NCBI GenBank assembly: GCA_013335435.1
Contig: JAAXVP010000003.1
Coordinates: forward strand, 1-33,038
From: Thiobacillus sp.
Lineage (GTDB): Bacteria > Pseudomonadota > Gammaproteobacteria > Burkholderiales > Thiobacillaceae
Direction: 5' to 3'
Length of the DNA stretch: 33,038 nucleotides
Below, piece after piece: positions 1-12,145 of this stretch. The notes under the pieces are model-generated. The model saw only the letters and a list, made by a program, of their open reading frames with translations. It was not told the origin of the DNA and did not search any database. The translations under genes were made by a program, and so were the position numbers. Position 1 is the stretch's first letter. Every line of letters starts with the position of its first letter.

Positions 1-1914
<1,914 letters not shown>

Positions 1915-1986
1915 GGCTTTCTCCGTAGGATTACTTGTGCCGGAGATGGGGGGAATACGGGGAATTTCAACTGTTTCCACTACCAC

Positions 1987-2125
1987 ACTCACCCGCGCTA
2001 CCGCGCACCCCTCCCCCTCGAGGGGGGCGCAAGCGGGGTTTCGACGCGCGCTGCTCGCCGCCGCCGAAGCCGGTCCGAAGTGCAACTCGGAGCGTGGACG
2101 GGGCTGGGGGAGAGGGGGCGGGTTT
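1987..2125. repeat. GC-rich palindromic intergenic repeat (degenerate relative of the 13696-13779 element)
   Basis: CACCCCTCCCCCTCGAGGGGGG ... GGGGCTGGGGGAGAGGGGGCGGG between divergent clpB and nadC. Confidence 0.45.
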
Positions 2126-2159
2126 CACGCTAGAATGTCTCCCAAGGAGACAAGAACGA

Positions 2160-2999
2160 ATGCAACCCAGCGACGCCATCATCCAGACCAACATCGAGGC
2201 CGCCCTGGCGGAAGATCTCGATCAACGGGGAGATTTGACCGCCCGGCTGATCCCGGAGACCGCCACCGCCCATGCCCGCGTGATCACCCGCGAAGACGCC
2301 GTGCTGTGCGGCCAGCCCTGGTTCAACGCCCTGTTCAGGCGCCTGGACCCGAAGGTGCGCCTGTTCTGGCTGGCCGAGGATGGCGAGCCGGTCGCCGCCG
2401 GCCAGACCCTGTGCGAGATCAAGGGCAACGCCCGCGCCCTGCTCAGCGCCGAGCGCCCGGCCCTGAACTTCCTGCAAACCCTGTCCGGGGTCGCCACCGA
2501 GACCCGTCATTACGTGGCCGCCGTGGCCGGCACCCGCGCAAGCATATTCGACACCCGCAAGACCGTGCCCGGCCTGCGCGCGGCGCTCAAGTACGCCGTC
2601 CAGTGCGGCGGCGGCGAGAACCAGCGCATGGGCCTGTTCGACGGCATCCTGATCAAGGAAAACCACATCGCCGCCGCCGGCGGCGTCCGCGCCGCCCTGG
2701 ACCAGGCCCGCGCCCTCGCCCCGGCCGGCGTCGGCATCCAGATCGAAGTGGAAAGCATGGCCCAGTTGGCCGAAGCACTGGGCGCCGGCGCGAAACTGAT
2801 CCTGCTCGACAACTTCGATACCGAAGGCCTGCGCGAGGCGGTCCTGTTCACCGACGGCCGTGCCGAGCTGGAGGCCTCGGGCGGCATCACCCTGGACAAC
2901 GTGCGCTCCATCGCCGAGACCGGCGTCGACCGCATTTCCATCGGCAGCCTGACCAAGAACGTGCGGGCGGTCGACCTTTCCATGCGCTTCGTGGCTTAA
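2160..2999 (+). CDS. nadC: Nicotinate-nucleotide pyrophosphorylase (quinolinate phosphoribosyltransferase)
   Basis: MQPSDAIIQTNIEAALAEDLDQRGDLTARLIPE...; TRKTVPGLRAALKYAVQCGGGENQRMGLFDGILIKENH and ASGGITLDNV motifs; AAGGAG SD upstream. Confidence 0.95.
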   Translation: MQPSDAIIQTNIEAALAEDLDQRGDLTARLIPETATAHARVITREDAVLCGQPWFNALFRRLDPKVRLFWLAEDGEPVAAGQTLCEIKGNARALLSAERPALNFLQTLSGVATETRHYVAAVAGTRASIFDTRKTVPGLRAALKYAVQCGGGENQRMGLFDGILIKENHIAAAGGVRAALDQARALAPAGVGIQIEVESMAQLAEALGAGAKLILLDNFDTEGLREAVLFTDGRAELEASGGITLDNVRSIAETGVDRISIGSLTKNVRAVDLSMRFVA

Positions 3000-3009
3000 G
3001 GAGCCCACC

Positions 3010-3816
3010 ATGTCCGGCGACAACATCGTCGAAGTACGCGACCTGCACTTCTCCTACGAGGGCCGCAAGATCCTCGACGGCGTCAACCTGGACATCCCGC
3101 GCGGCCGGGCGGTGGCCATCCTGGGCACCAGCGGTTGCGGCAAGACCACCCTGATGCGCCTGATCAGCGGCCAGTTGCGGCCCGAACGCGGCCAGGTCCT
3201 GGTCGACGGCGAGGACGTGCACGCCCTGGACAACGACGGTCTCTACCGGCTGCGCCGGAAGATGGGCATGATGTTCCAGGTCAGCGGCCTGTTCAGCGAC
3301 CTCTCGGTGTACGAGAACATTGCCTTCCCGATGCGCGAGCACACCGACCTGAACGAGGACATGATCCGCGACCTGGTCCTGATGAAGCTGCACGCCGTCG
3401 GCCTGCGCGGGGCCCACGCCCTGATGCCCAAGGAACTCTCGGGCGGCATGGAACGCCGGGTCGCCCTGGCCCGCGCGGTCGCCATCGACCCCATGCTGCT
3501 GATCTACGACGAACCCTTCGCCGGTCTCGACCCGATCTCGCTCAACGTCATCGCCAACCTGGTCAAGCGCCAGAACGACGCCCTCGGCACCACTTCCATC
3601 GTGGTCACCTACGACGTCTCGGAATCGCTCAAGGTGGTCGACTACGTCTATTTCCTCTCGGACGGGCGCGTCGTCGCCCACGGCCCCACCGCCGAGATGC
3701 AGGCCTCGGACGATCCCTTCGTGCGCCAGTTCATCCATGCCGAGCCGGACGGCCCGGTGCATTTCGACTATCCGGCCAAGCCGCTCGCCGCCGACATGGG
3801 CCTGGCGACACAGTGA
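3010..3816 (+). CDS. ABC transporter ATP-binding protein, MlaF-like
   Basis: Walker A GTSGCGKTT, signature LSGGMERRVALARA, Walker B LLIYDEPFAGLDPIS; MlaF/YrbF-like sequence. Confidence 0.85.
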   Translation: MSGDNIVEVRDLHFSYEGRKILDGVNLDIPRGRAVAILGTSGCGKTTLMRLISGQLRPERGQVLVDGEDVHALDNDGLYRLRRKMGMMFQVSGLFSDLSVYENIAFPMREHTDLNEDMIRDLVLMKLHAVGLRGAHALMPKELSGGMERRVALARAVAIDPMLLIYDEPFAGLDPISLNVIANLVKRQNDALGTTSIVVTYDVSESLKVVDYVYFLSDGRVVAHGPTAEMQASDDPFVRQFIHAEPDGPVHFDYPAKPLAADMGLATQ

Positions 3817-3828
3817 GCGAGAAATCGT

Positions 3829-3856
3829 AAAAAAACCCGCCGCAGCGGGTTTTTTC
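3829..3856. terminator. Bidirectional intrinsic terminator
   Basis: AAAAAAACCCGC-CGCA-GCGGGTTTTTT between convergent genes. Confidence 0.85.
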
Positions 3857-3870
3857 TGATTCCACCGAAA

Positions 3871-4545
3871 TCACACCCTGCGACGATTCGACCATGCGAC
3901 GAAACCAAACAGGGCCGAGCCGAACAACCAGGCGGCACCCGGCAACGGAACCTCGGAAGGCGGCGGGGGGCAGGGCTTAGTCTGGGTCAATGCCAGTTTT
4001 GCACCCAGGAATACGAAATCGCCGGTTACGTCTTTAAGCACCCCGGTCAGCGGACTGGTATAGACGCCACCGATAAAACTCTTGACGTCAAAACCGAAAT
4101 ACCAATCCAGCCCATTGATCTCTACTGCGTTCATCGTGACAGGCTGACCTTCGATATTCACGATTTTCGCCGTTTCCGAAGGGTCGGAAAGAATGCTGCT
4201 ACGCCTGGTGCTATCGATGGTAGACAAGGTGTCATCGCGAGCCAGCACCCACAAGTAGGCGGAATCCAGGCTCCAGTCATCGACAAGGCTGTACCTGATA
4301 CTGAACGATTCGGTATCGCCCTGCTTCAGGATATCCGCATCATAGGTATAAAAAGCTGTGGTGATCGGCTCGCCGCAAGTGGGCTCATTATCGTTGCCAC
4401 CGCATCCCGAATGGCTGACCGTACCGCAGGATGAGGAGGTGCAGGCCAGTGCAGCCGGCAACGCGAAACATGAAGAAACTACCGTAATAGCCAATGCGCT
4501 GATTAAACGACCGAACGACCACCCCGGAATATTTGCCGACAGCAT
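3871..4545 (-). CDS. PEP-CTERM-type sorting-signal exported protein
   Basis: N-terminal hydrophobic signal, Cys-rich early mature region, C-terminus SEVPLPGAAWLFGSALFGFVAWSNRRRV resembles the VPLPAAxWLFGSGLLGL..RRR PEP-CTERM variant. Start MLSANIPGW has SD GGGAGAG. Confidence 0.8.
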   Translation of the reverse strand: MLSANIPGWSFGRLISALAITVVSSCFALPAALACTSSSCGTVSHSGCGGNDNEPTCGEPITTAFYTYDADILKQGDTESFSIRYSLVDDWSLDSAYLWVLARDDTLSTIDSTRRSSILSDPSETAKIVNIEGQPVTMNAVEINGLDWYFGFDVKSFIGGVYTSPLTGVLKDVTGDFVFLGAKLALTQTKPCPPPPSEVPLPGAAWLFGSALFGFVAWSNRRRV

Positions 4546-4870
4546 GATTTCTCTCCCAAAGAAATTCCTTGTTCGTTGCAAACCGACTGACTCTACGGGC
4601 ATTCAATAAACCGAGAATGGCGTAGTTATACTTACTATCATTCCTTCGCCGTTTTCCGACAATAGCCCGTTCGGGCCATCTCCCCATGAAGAGCTTCGGG
4701 CGGTTGGCACATACACCGGACAGGTCCGCTACGATTGCCTCACGCGACCGCATAATCGGATTCGTTGCCACGAGGACAATGACTGTCGAATAACAACAAC
4801 CAAGTGTTTTACGGAGTGCCTGCCGGAACTATATTGCGATTATTCATACCCCGACCCGGACAGCCGCATC

Positions 4871-6157
4871 ATGAAAACGAACTTGCTTAGTCTCGCCTTG
4901 GCTGGCTTGGTCATCTCGTCGCTGCCCGTCCCGGGCCGCCTGGCATCCTCGGTCGCGATCGTGGAATCGTCACTGGCAGCCGAAAAAGCCGCTCCGATCA
5001 TCATCGCCCACGTCGCCCCGACCACCGGACGCTTCGCCCTCCATGCCGAAGCCGACCGGCGCGGCGCCGAGATGGCGATCGAGGATTTCAATGCGCGCGG
5101 CGGCGTACTCGGTCGGGAAATCGTCCTGATCTCGCGCGACCCCAGCCTGGACGGCAAGCGCGCCGCCGAGGTCGCCGAAGAACTGATCACCCGCAACCGG
5201 ATCGGCTTCCTGGTCGGCGCCATCAGTTCCGGGGTGGCCGCCAGCATGTCCGCGGTCGCGCAGAAGCACGGCGTCATCTTCATCAACACCAATTCCTCGG
5301 CCCCCACCGAGTCGGTCGAGAATGCCCACCGGACCAAGTTCGTGTTCGACGCCCACGGTGCCAACTTCGGCCGTGCCCTGATCAAGTACGCCCTCGCGAA
5401 GCGCACCGCCAAGCGCGTCCTGTTGCTCACCGAGGACAACGTCTGGGGCAGCAGCAACGCCGACGCCGCCCGCCAATACATCGCCGACTACGGCGGCACG
5501 GTGGTCGGCGAGGTCAAGGCGCCGGAGTCGCTGCCCGACCCGGCCAGCGTCCTGAAACTGGTCGCCGCGATCCCGGCCGACGTGGTGGTCACCAGCATCA
5601 GCGGCGACAACCAGATCAAGCTGTTCTCCCAGATCGACCCGAAAGTCCTCGACAGGCAGGCCTGGGTCGTCGGCGAGGTGGATTGGGAGGAACTCTATCC
5701 CGCCCCCGGCACCCCGCGGCCGCTGTTCGGCACCACCTGGGCCTGGAACCTGGACACGCCGGGCACGGCCGGATTCGTCGCCCGCTACCGCAAGCGCTAT
5801 GGCCATACCAAGCTTGACTACCCCGGCGACGTGACCCATGCCGCCTACCTGGCCACCAAGGCCCTGCTCGAGGCCGTCGAGCGTGCCGGCAGCACCGACA
5901 ACCACGCCATCATCCAGCAACTCGAAGGCTACAGGCGCACCGCCCAGGCCGGCATGCAGGACGACGCGGCCTACATGGATCCGGTCAGCCATCACGTCCA
6001 GCAGAGCATCTACATCGCGCGCTGGAACCCGCGTGCCCGGCGCCCCGAATCCGGTATCGAGATACTGGGCCATGTCGCGCCCGACCAGGTGCGCTATGAA
6101 CCGGAACGCACCACCAAACTGGAAGCCCTGGCAGAGACGCCCCACTACGCACCATGA
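4871..6157 (+). CDS. ABC-type branched-chain amino acid/urea-type periplasmic substrate-binding protein
   Basis: Signal peptide then [42 protein letters not shown]; type-1 periplasmic binding fold. Confidence 0.85.
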   Translation: MKTNLLSLALAGLVISSLPVPGRLASSVAIVESSLAAEKAAPIIIAHVAPTTGRFALHAEADRRGAEMAIEDFNARGGVLGREIVLISRDPSLDGKRAAEVAEELITRNRIGFLVGAISSGVAASMSAVAQKHGVIFINTNSSAPTESVENAHRTKFVFDAHGANFGRALIKYALAKRTAKRVLLLTEDNVWGSSNADAARQYIADYGGTVVGEVKAPESLPDPASVLKLVAAIPADVVVTSISGDNQIKLFSQIDPKVLDRQAWVVGEVDWEELYPAPGTPRPLFGTTWAWNLDTPGTAGFVARYRKRYGHTKLDYPGDVTHAAYLATKALLEAVERAGSTDNHAIIQQLEGYRRTAQAGMQDDAAYMDPVSHHVQQSIYIARWNPRARRPESGIEILGHVAPDQVRYEPERTTKLEALAETPHYAP

Positions 6158-8505
6158 AGCCCTCCCGGTTCGGTCTCATCGCGCGCATCGCCCTGCTCGT
6201 CGTTTGCGTCGAGGTGGTCGCCTTCAGCCTGCTCGGCTGGTTTTACGTCGACCGCTTCAGCCGCGCCGTCGACGAACGCACCCGCTCGCGCCTGGAACTG
6301 GTCGGCAGCATGATCGCCGGCGACGAACTGGCCGTGCACGCGATCGCGCGCCGGCAGTTGATCAGCGAACTGGTGGGGGCCCCCTACCTGGACGGCATGG
6401 TGATCGGCGGCAATGGCCGCATCATCGTCGCCACCGACCCGGAGAAACTGGGCAGACTGGCCCGCGAATCCGTGGGCTTCGATGCCCGCTGGCTCGCGGA
6501 AAACGGCCCGCAGGAAGAATTCTTCGTCGACGGACCCGACACCCTGACCGCGGTCAGGCACATCGACGCTCCGAACGGGGGGGCGCCCATCTACGTCACG
6601 GTAATCACCATCGGCACCGCCGAGCTGGCGGCCCAGAAACGCTCCATCCTGACCTGGGGCGTGCTCGGCTCGGCCTTTTTCATCCTGATCAGCTCGGCCG
6701 GCATCATCGTCATCGCCCAGCGTCTCATCGCCCGGCGCGTCGAGGTTTCGCTCGGCGTCCTCAAGGAAGTCGAGGAAGGCGCCCTGGATGCCCGCATCCC
6801 GATCCCCTACGAGGACGAACTGGGCCAGCTCCAGCTCGGCATCAACTCCATGACCGCCAAGCTCGGCGCCCTCCTGGCCCAGCACCGGCGCAACGAGGCG
6901 GAGATCGGCGCCGCCAACCGCCTGCTCGACTCCATCGTCGAGAACATCCCCAACATGATTTTCCTGAAGCGTGCCGGCGACCTGCGCTTCGTACTCTTCA
7001 ACCGGGCCGGCGAGCGCTTGCTCGGTTACGACCGCCAGCAACTGCTGGGCAAGAACGACCATGACTTCTTCCCGCCCGAGCAGGCCGACAATTTCACGGC
7101 CAGGGATCGCGAGGTACTGGCCAGCCCGGATCTGATCGATATCCCGGAAGAGGCGATCGACACCCGCCAAGGCGGCCGCCGCATCCTGCATACCCGCAAG
7201 CTGGCCCTGCGCAACAACCGCGGCGAAGCGGAATTCCTGCTCGGCATTTCCGAGGACATCACCGACTTCAAGCAAAACGCCGAGGAACTGGAGCACCATC
7301 GCCACCATCTCGAACAACTGGTCGAGGAGCGTACCGCCGAGTTGTCGCATGCCAAGGAGGCCGCCGAGGCGGCCAACGTCGCCAAAAGCGCCTTCCTGGC
7401 CAACATGAGCCATGAGATCAGGACGCCGCTCAACGCCATCACCGGCATGGCCCACCTGATCCGGCGCGGCGGCCTGACCGCCAGGCAGGCCGAACAGCTA
7501 GGCAAGCTGGAGGCGGCCGGCACGCACCTGCTCAACATCATCAACGCCATCCTGGAGCTGTCCAAGATCGAGGCCGGCAAGTTCACCCTCGATAACGCGG
7601 CGATCGAGATCGACAGTCTGGTCGGCAACGTGGTCGCCATGGTCCAGGAACGGGCTCAGGCCAAGCAACTGCGCCTGAGCACGGAAATCCCGCCGCTGCC
7701 CAGGCATCTGGTCGGCGACCCGACCCGGGTCCAGCAAGCCCTGCTCAACTACGCCACCAACGCGGTCAAGTTCACCGAGACCGGCAACGTGACCATCCGG
7801 GTCGCCGTTGCCGAGGAGGATGCCGACAGCGTCCTGCTGCGCTTCGAGGTGGCGGATACCGGCATCGGCATCGCCCCGGAGACCCTGGCCAAGCTGTTCA
7901 CGGCCTTCGAGCAGGCCGACAACAGCACCACGCGCAAATATGGCGGCACCGGCCTGGGACTCGCCGTGACCAAACGACTGGCCGAAATGATGGGCGGCCA
8001 GGCCGGCGCCGAGAGCCTACCCGGCGTCGGCAGCACCTTCTGGTTCACGGTCCGGCTCGGCAAGATCGGCCAGGGCGATGCCGGGACTTCGGCGCCCGCC
8101 ACGGACGACGCCGAGGCCAGGTTGCTCCATGAGTACCGGGGCAGGCGCATCCTGCTGGCCGAGGACGAGCCGATCAACCGCGAGATCACCGGCATGCTGC
8201 TCGACGATGTCGGCCTCCGCGTCGATACCGCGGCGGACGGCATCGAGGCCGTGAGAATGGCCGGCGCCAACGACTACGCCCTGATCCTGATGGACATGCA
8301 GATGCCCAACCTGGACGGCCTCGAGGCGACGCGCCGGATCCGCCTGCTGCCGGGCCGCGCCGGCATCCCCATCCTGGCCATGACCGCGAATGCCTTCGTG
8401 GAAGACAAGGTGCACTGCATCGAGGCCGGCATGGACGACTTCATCAGCAAGCCGGTGGAACCCGAACAGCTCTACGAAACGCTGCTGAAGTGGCTCACCC
8501 CCTGA
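6154..8505 (+). CDS. Hybrid sensor histidine kinase (periplasmic sensor, HAMP, PAS, HisKA, HATPase, REC)
   Basis: [17 protein letters not shown]-box, ADTGIGI and GGTGLGLAV boxes, receiver domain [18 protein letters not shown] overlap with previous gene. Confidence 0.95.
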   Translation: MKPSRFGLIARIALLVVCVEVVAFSLLGWFYVDRFSRAVDERTRSRLELVGSMIAGDELAVHAIARRQLISELVGAPYLDGMVIGGNGRIIVATDPEKLGRLARESVGFDARWLAENGPQEEFFVDGPDTLTAVRHIDAPNGGAPIYVTVITIGTAELAAQKRSILTWGVLGSAFFILISSAGIIVIAQRLIARRVEVSLGVLKEVEEGALDARIPIPYEDELGQLQLGINSMTAKLGALLAQHRRNEAEIGAANRLLDSIVENIPNMIFLKRAGDLRFVLFNRAGERLLGYDRQQLLGKNDHDFFPPEQADNFTARDREVLASPDLIDIPEEAIDTRQGGRRILHTRKLALRNNRGEAEFLLGISEDITDFKQNAEELEHHRHHLEQLVEERTAELSHAKEAAEAANVAKSAFLANMSHEIRTPLNAITGMAHLIRRGGLTARQAEQLGKLEAAGTHLLNIINAILELSKIEAGKFTLDNAAIEIDSLVGNVVAMVQERAQAKQLRLSTEIPPLPRHLVGDPTRVQQALLNYATNAVKFTETGNVTIRVAVAEEDADSVLLRFEVADTGIGIAPETLAKLFTAFEQADNSTTRKYGGTGLGLAVTKRLAEMMGGQAGAESLPGVGSTFWFTVRLGKIGQGDAGTSAPATDDAEARLLHEYRGRRILLAEDEPINREITGMLLDDVGLRVDTAADGIEAVRMAGANDYALILMDMQMPNLDGLEATRRIRLLPGRAGIPILAMTANAFVEDKVHCIEAGMDDFISKPVEPEQLYETLLKWLTP

Positions 8506-8512
8506 GCAAGCA

Positions 8513-8635
8513 CTGAAATATTCGTCGGCCATCGGCCTGTCCCGGGTCAAGCGCACCTGCGTCAGGACCGGCTGGCGGATCGTCCTGGACAGCGTCGAAC
8601 CCGAGGGCACCACGGCCAGTATCCTGTTTTCCTGA
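8513..8635 (+). pseudogene. Possible remnant of a histidine-kinase ATPase-domain C-terminus
   Basis: In-frame LKYSSAIGLSRVKRTCVRTGWRIVLDSVEPEGTTASILFS*, resembling G(I)GLxLVKRIC...GWRI.LDS.PGEGTxxxILF endings of sensor kinases; no start or upstream domain. Confidence 0.45.
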
Positions 8636-8715
8636 TCCGGCCGCCCGGCACCGATCGTCCGAACAACCCTTATACTTGTCGCGCACCGCACGGCGCGGGA
8701 GAAGCGACGGCAAGG

Positions 8716-11406
8716 ATGAAGGGGGAGACCATGTGGCTGTTGTTCGCGGTAATCGGCTTCGTGTTCGGCGAATCGTCCGGCGGCCTAGCCGGCGCCTTCC
8801 TGGGCGGCCTGCTCGGCTACCTGCTGGGCCGGATCGATCGCCTGGAAACCAGGCTGAAGACGCTCGAAGCGGCCGCCCGCACCGAGCCGGCACCCGTTAC
8901 CTACCGGCACCCGCCGACGCCTGAGGCCGGCGCTTCGGCATCCGCGCCGCCCCCGGATGCCGAGCGGACACCGGAACCGGCCCCGGACGGATTCGAGCCG
9001 ACGGCGCCGGTCCCCCTCGCCCCGGTCATCGCCGCACCGCCCGATCTCACCTCGCCGCCCTTCCTGAGCAAACCGTCCTACCTGACGACTCCGTCCGACC
9101 TGCTCGGCCGCCTGCTCTCGGGCAACATCCTGGCCAAGCTGGGCATGGTCCTGCTCTTCTTCGGCATCGCCTCGGCCCTCAAGCTGGCCGCCGACTACGG
9201 CCTGTTCCCGCCCTATTTCCGTCTCATCGCCGCCGGCCTGGTCGGCCTGGTCTGCATCTGGGCCGGCGCCGCCCCGGCCACCGGACAGGAGTTCCGGCCG
9301 GCCTGGCTGTTCCGCTTCGCGCCCGAATCCGACGCGGCGCGCCGGGGTTTCGGCTTCGCCCTCGAAGGCGGCGGCTTCGGCATCCTCTACATCGCCACCT
9401 ATTTCGCCCTGGCGCACTACGGCTACATCGGCGCCAGCGCCGCCTTTCTGGCCTTCGCCGGCCTGGGCGCCGCCTGCCTGCTCCTGGCCGCCCGCCAGGA
9501 CAGCCAGAGCTTCGCCCTGCTCGGCGTCCTGGGCGGCTTCCTGGCGCCCATGCTGGTGCCCGGCCAGGGCGAGCACCGCATCCTGTTCGCCTACCTGATC
9601 CTGCTCGACGCCGTCATCCTCTACCTCAGCCTGCACCGGGCCTGGCGCCTGCTCATCGTCACCAGCCTGCTGGCCAGCGTCGGCATCGGCCTGGTCTGGG
9701 CCGACCTCAACTATGTCGAGGCCATGCGCCTCGACGTGGAAGTGTTCGTCCTGGTCCTGTTCGCCCTCTACAGCGCAACCCCGTGGCTGGCCGCCCGGCG
9801 CGGACCGCCGCCGCAATGGGGCTGGCAGTCCGGCCTGCTGCTGTTCGGTCCGGCCACCGCCGCGGCGGCGGCGCAATCCGCGCTCTACTACGGCGATCTC
9901 GACTTCCTGGCCCTGAGCAGCCTGGGCGCCGGGCTCTGGTACGGCCTGCTGTACCGGCTCGGCCGCGGCACCGGCGACGCCCTGATCCGCCAGGCCCAGG
10001 CCGGGCTCGCCCTGACCTTCCTGTCCCTGGCGCCCTGGCTGGCCTTCAGCCAGAACGTCGCCGGGGTGTTCTGGGCCCTGGAGGGCGGCGGCGTGGTCTG
10101 GTACGCGATGCGCTCCGGACGCGGCCTGCCCCTGCTTGCCGGCGCCCTGTTGCAGGGCCTGTCCGGCCTGCTCCTGTTCGACCTCTGGCTGCGCGGCCCG
10201 GACGGCATGCCGTTCCGCGACAGTCTGTTCGCGGCCAGCCTGCTCCTGGTCGCCGCCGGCGCCCTGAGCGCCTACGCCACCCGCGCCAACCCGTTCCGGC
10301 ACCGCGCCTTCCTGGTCTGGTCGCTGGCCTGGTGGTTCGGCGTCTTCCACGAGGAACTGGGCCGCACCTTCGACCCGGCCCAGACCGGGGTGCTCATGCT
10401 GGCCCTGGCGACGGCGACCTCGGCCGCCCTGGAATGGCTGGGCCGGCGCTTCGCCCTGGCCGACGTGCGCATCGCCTCCCTGCTGCTGCTGCCGGCGCTT
10501 GCCCTGGCCCTGGCGGTCAACCACCTGGATAGCGGCCATCCGCTCGCCAATGGCCTCTGGCTGGTCGCGGCCGCGACGCTGGCGCTGCATTACCTGCACC
10601 TGCACCGACAGGAAGCCGACGGCCTGGCCTGGTTCACCGCCGAGCGCCACGTCGTCGGCCTCTGGCTGGCCGTGCCGGCCGTGGCCTGGGAGGCGGCCTG
10701 GCAGGCCGGCCAATATCCAGCGCTCGGCTACTCGATCCCGGAGGCCCTGCGCGCCCTGGTCCTGGGTGCCGCCGTCATCTTCGTCAGTCGCGCCGGCCCG
10801 GCCTGGCCGTTCGGGCCGCACCGCCGGGAATACCTGGAATACGGCCTGGCGATCCCGGTCCTGCTGGCCTGGCTGTGGCTGTTCTCGACCCCGATCGGCC
10901 TGACCGGGGCCTGGGCATTGCCCTACGTGCCGCTGCTCAACCCGCTCGAGGCCGCCGCCATGCTGCTGCTCTGGGCCTTGTACCGGCACTGGCGCGCGGC
11001 CGGCGGATTCTGGCTGCGACAGGGCTATCCGGCCCTGTTCGGCCTGGCCCTGCTGTTCTGGCTCAGCCAGGTTCTGGCCCGCGTCGTCCACCACTGGGCC
11101 GGCGTGCCCTTCCTGGCCGACACGCTCTGGCATTCGGCTCTGTTGCAGGCCCTGCTGTCGCTGGGCTGGACCGCCTTCGCCCTGGTCGCGATGGTGGCGG
11201 CCTCGCACCGCCTGGTCCGGCCGGCCTGGTTCGCCGGCCTGGGCCTATTGCTGCTGGTGTGCGTCAAGCTGGTCGGGGTCGACCTCGCCAACGTCAGCGG
11301 CATGCTGCGGGTGTTGTCGCTGCTCGGCGTCGGCCTGCTGGTCCTGGGCGCCGGCTACCTGGCGCCGGTACCGCCGCGACCGGATCAGTCCGAGACCAAC
11401 GGATAG
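8716..11406 (+). CDS. DUF2339 family multi-pass membrane protein
   Basis: Many TM segments; N-terminal Pro/Ala-rich linker; LLGRLLSGNILAKLGMVLLFFGIASALKLAADYGLFP and LGVLGGFLAPML typical of DUF2339. Confidence 0.85.
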   Translation: MKGETMWLLFAVIGFVFGESSGGLAGAFLGGLLGYLLGRIDRLETRLKTLEAAARTEPAPVTYRHPPTPEAGASASAPPPDAERTPEPAPDGFEPTAPVPLAPVIAAPPDLTSPPFLSKPSYLTTPSDLLGRLLSGNILAKLGMVLLFFGIASALKLAADYGLFPPYFRLIAAGLVGLVCIWAGAAPATGQEFRPAWLFRFAPESDAARRGFGFALEGGGFGILYIATYFALAHYGYIGASAAFLAFAGLGAACLLLAARQDSQSFALLGVLGGFLAPMLVPGQGEHRILFAYLILLDAVILYLSLHRAWRLLIVTSLLASVGIGLVWADLNYVEAMRLDVEVFVLVLFALYSATPWLAARRGPPPQWGWQSGLLLFGPATAAAAAQSALYYGDLDFLALSSLGAGLWYGLLYRLGRGTGDALIRQAQAGLALTFLSLAPWLAFSQNVAGVFWALEGGGVVWYAMRSGRGLPLLAGALLQGLSGLLLFDLWLRGPDGMPFRDSLFAASLLLVAAGALSAYATRANPFRHRAFLVWSLAWWFGVFHEELGRTFDPAQTGVLMLALATATSAALEWLGRRFALADVRIASLLLLPALALALAVNHLDSGHPLANGLWLVAAATLALHYLHLHRQEADGLAWFTAERHVVGLWLAVPAVAWEAAWQAGQYPALGYSIPEALRALVLGAAVIFVSRAGPAWPFGPHRREYLEYGLAIPVLLAWLWLFSTPIGLTGAWALPYVPLLNPLEAAAMLLLWALYRHWRAAGGFWLRQGYPALFGLALLFWLSQVLARVVHHWAGVPFLADTLWHSALLQALLSLGWTAFALVAMVAASHRLVRPAWFAGLGLLLLVCVKLVGVDLANVSGMLRVLSLLGVGLLVLGAGYLAPVPPRPDQSETNG

Positions 11407-11789
11407 GGGGGGTGGCCGCCCTGCAGGAAGACGGCGAACGGCCGTCCCTGGCCGCGCCAGTAGTTCGCCACGTCGGCCAGGATGTCGAGCAGGACCGGCC
11501 AGGAATCCGGCGCCAAAGCGGCCGGCAGGTCGGCCTGCCCGATCACCAGGGTGACGCCGCCGTCGCGCCAGGACAGGTCGGCCAGGCAGTCCTGCAAGGC
11601 GTCCCAGTTGTGGCCGAACCAGTCGGGCAGGGCCAGGGCCTCGGCCACGGCGGCGAGCATGGCCGGCTTGCCGGTCAGCCGGCTGCCGGCCAGGACCACG
11701 GCATTCGGCACGTTCAGGCCGGCGGCCAGGCGGTAGATGCCGTTGCGCTGCGGGTGGCCGACGATATCGGCCAGGCTGAGATGGCTCAT
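11385..11789 (-). CDS. Barstar-family ribonuclease inhibitor
   Basis: PDWFGHNWDALQDCLADL barstar core motif; overlaps the upstream RNase gene (ATGA). Confidence 0.9.
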   Translation of the reverse strand: MSHLSLADIVGHPQRNGIYRLAAGLNVPNAVVLAGSRLTGKPAMLAAVAEALALPDWFGHNWDALQDCLADLSWRDGGVTLVIGQADLPAALAPDSWPVLLDILADVANYWRGQGRPFAVFLQGGHPPYPLVSD

Positions 11790-12145
11790 TCCTGTATCCG
11801 CCAGAAGGTCCGGTAATGGTCCTGGGTGTAGTAGTACTCGCCCCCCTGTCCCGAGATGATGCGGCGCGGGCCGCGGTCCTGGCGCCCCGGCGTCGGCACG
11901 GTGTACTCGCGGTAGTAGAGGCGCGGCTTCAGCGGCAGGCGGTTTTCCCGGTTCTGGAACTCGATGCCGTCGCGGCTGTACGGATAGGGGCCGCCGCGCT
12001 TGATCAGGGCCAGGGTCTGGCGCGCCTCGACCGGCAGGCCGGCGACGTGGGCAATCTGGACGTCCTGGCCCCTGGGCTGGGCCCAGAAGGCCTGGGCGCC
12101 GGTCCAGGCCAGCAGGCCCATTAACAGGAGGAAGAATGTCGTCAT
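11786..12145 (-). CDS. Secreted barnase/RNase N1-type ribonuclease
   Basis: MTTFFLLLMGLLAWTGAQA signal; LPVEARQTLALIKRGGPYPYSRDGIEFQNRE...YYREYTVPTPGRQDRGPRRII...YYTQDHYRTFWRI with the expected catalytic E, R and H. Confidence 0.9.
   Translation of the reverse strand: MTTFFLLLMGLLAWTGAQAFWAQPRGQDVQIAHVAGLPVEARQTLALIKRGGPYPYSRDGIEFQNRENRLPLKPRLYYREYTVPTPGRQDRGPRRIISGQGGEYYYTQDHYRTFWRIQE

Noticed and set aside
1935-2159. N-terminal extension of the nadC ORF ([11 protein letters not shown]...)
   Set aside because: Reads through the GC-rich repeat; the ATG at 2160 has an AAGGAG SD and begins the conserved protein.
8785-11208. 807-aa minus-strand ORF opposite DUF2339
   Set aside because: Low-complexity Q/G/R/A composition typical of antisense frames in GC-rich membrane-protein genes.
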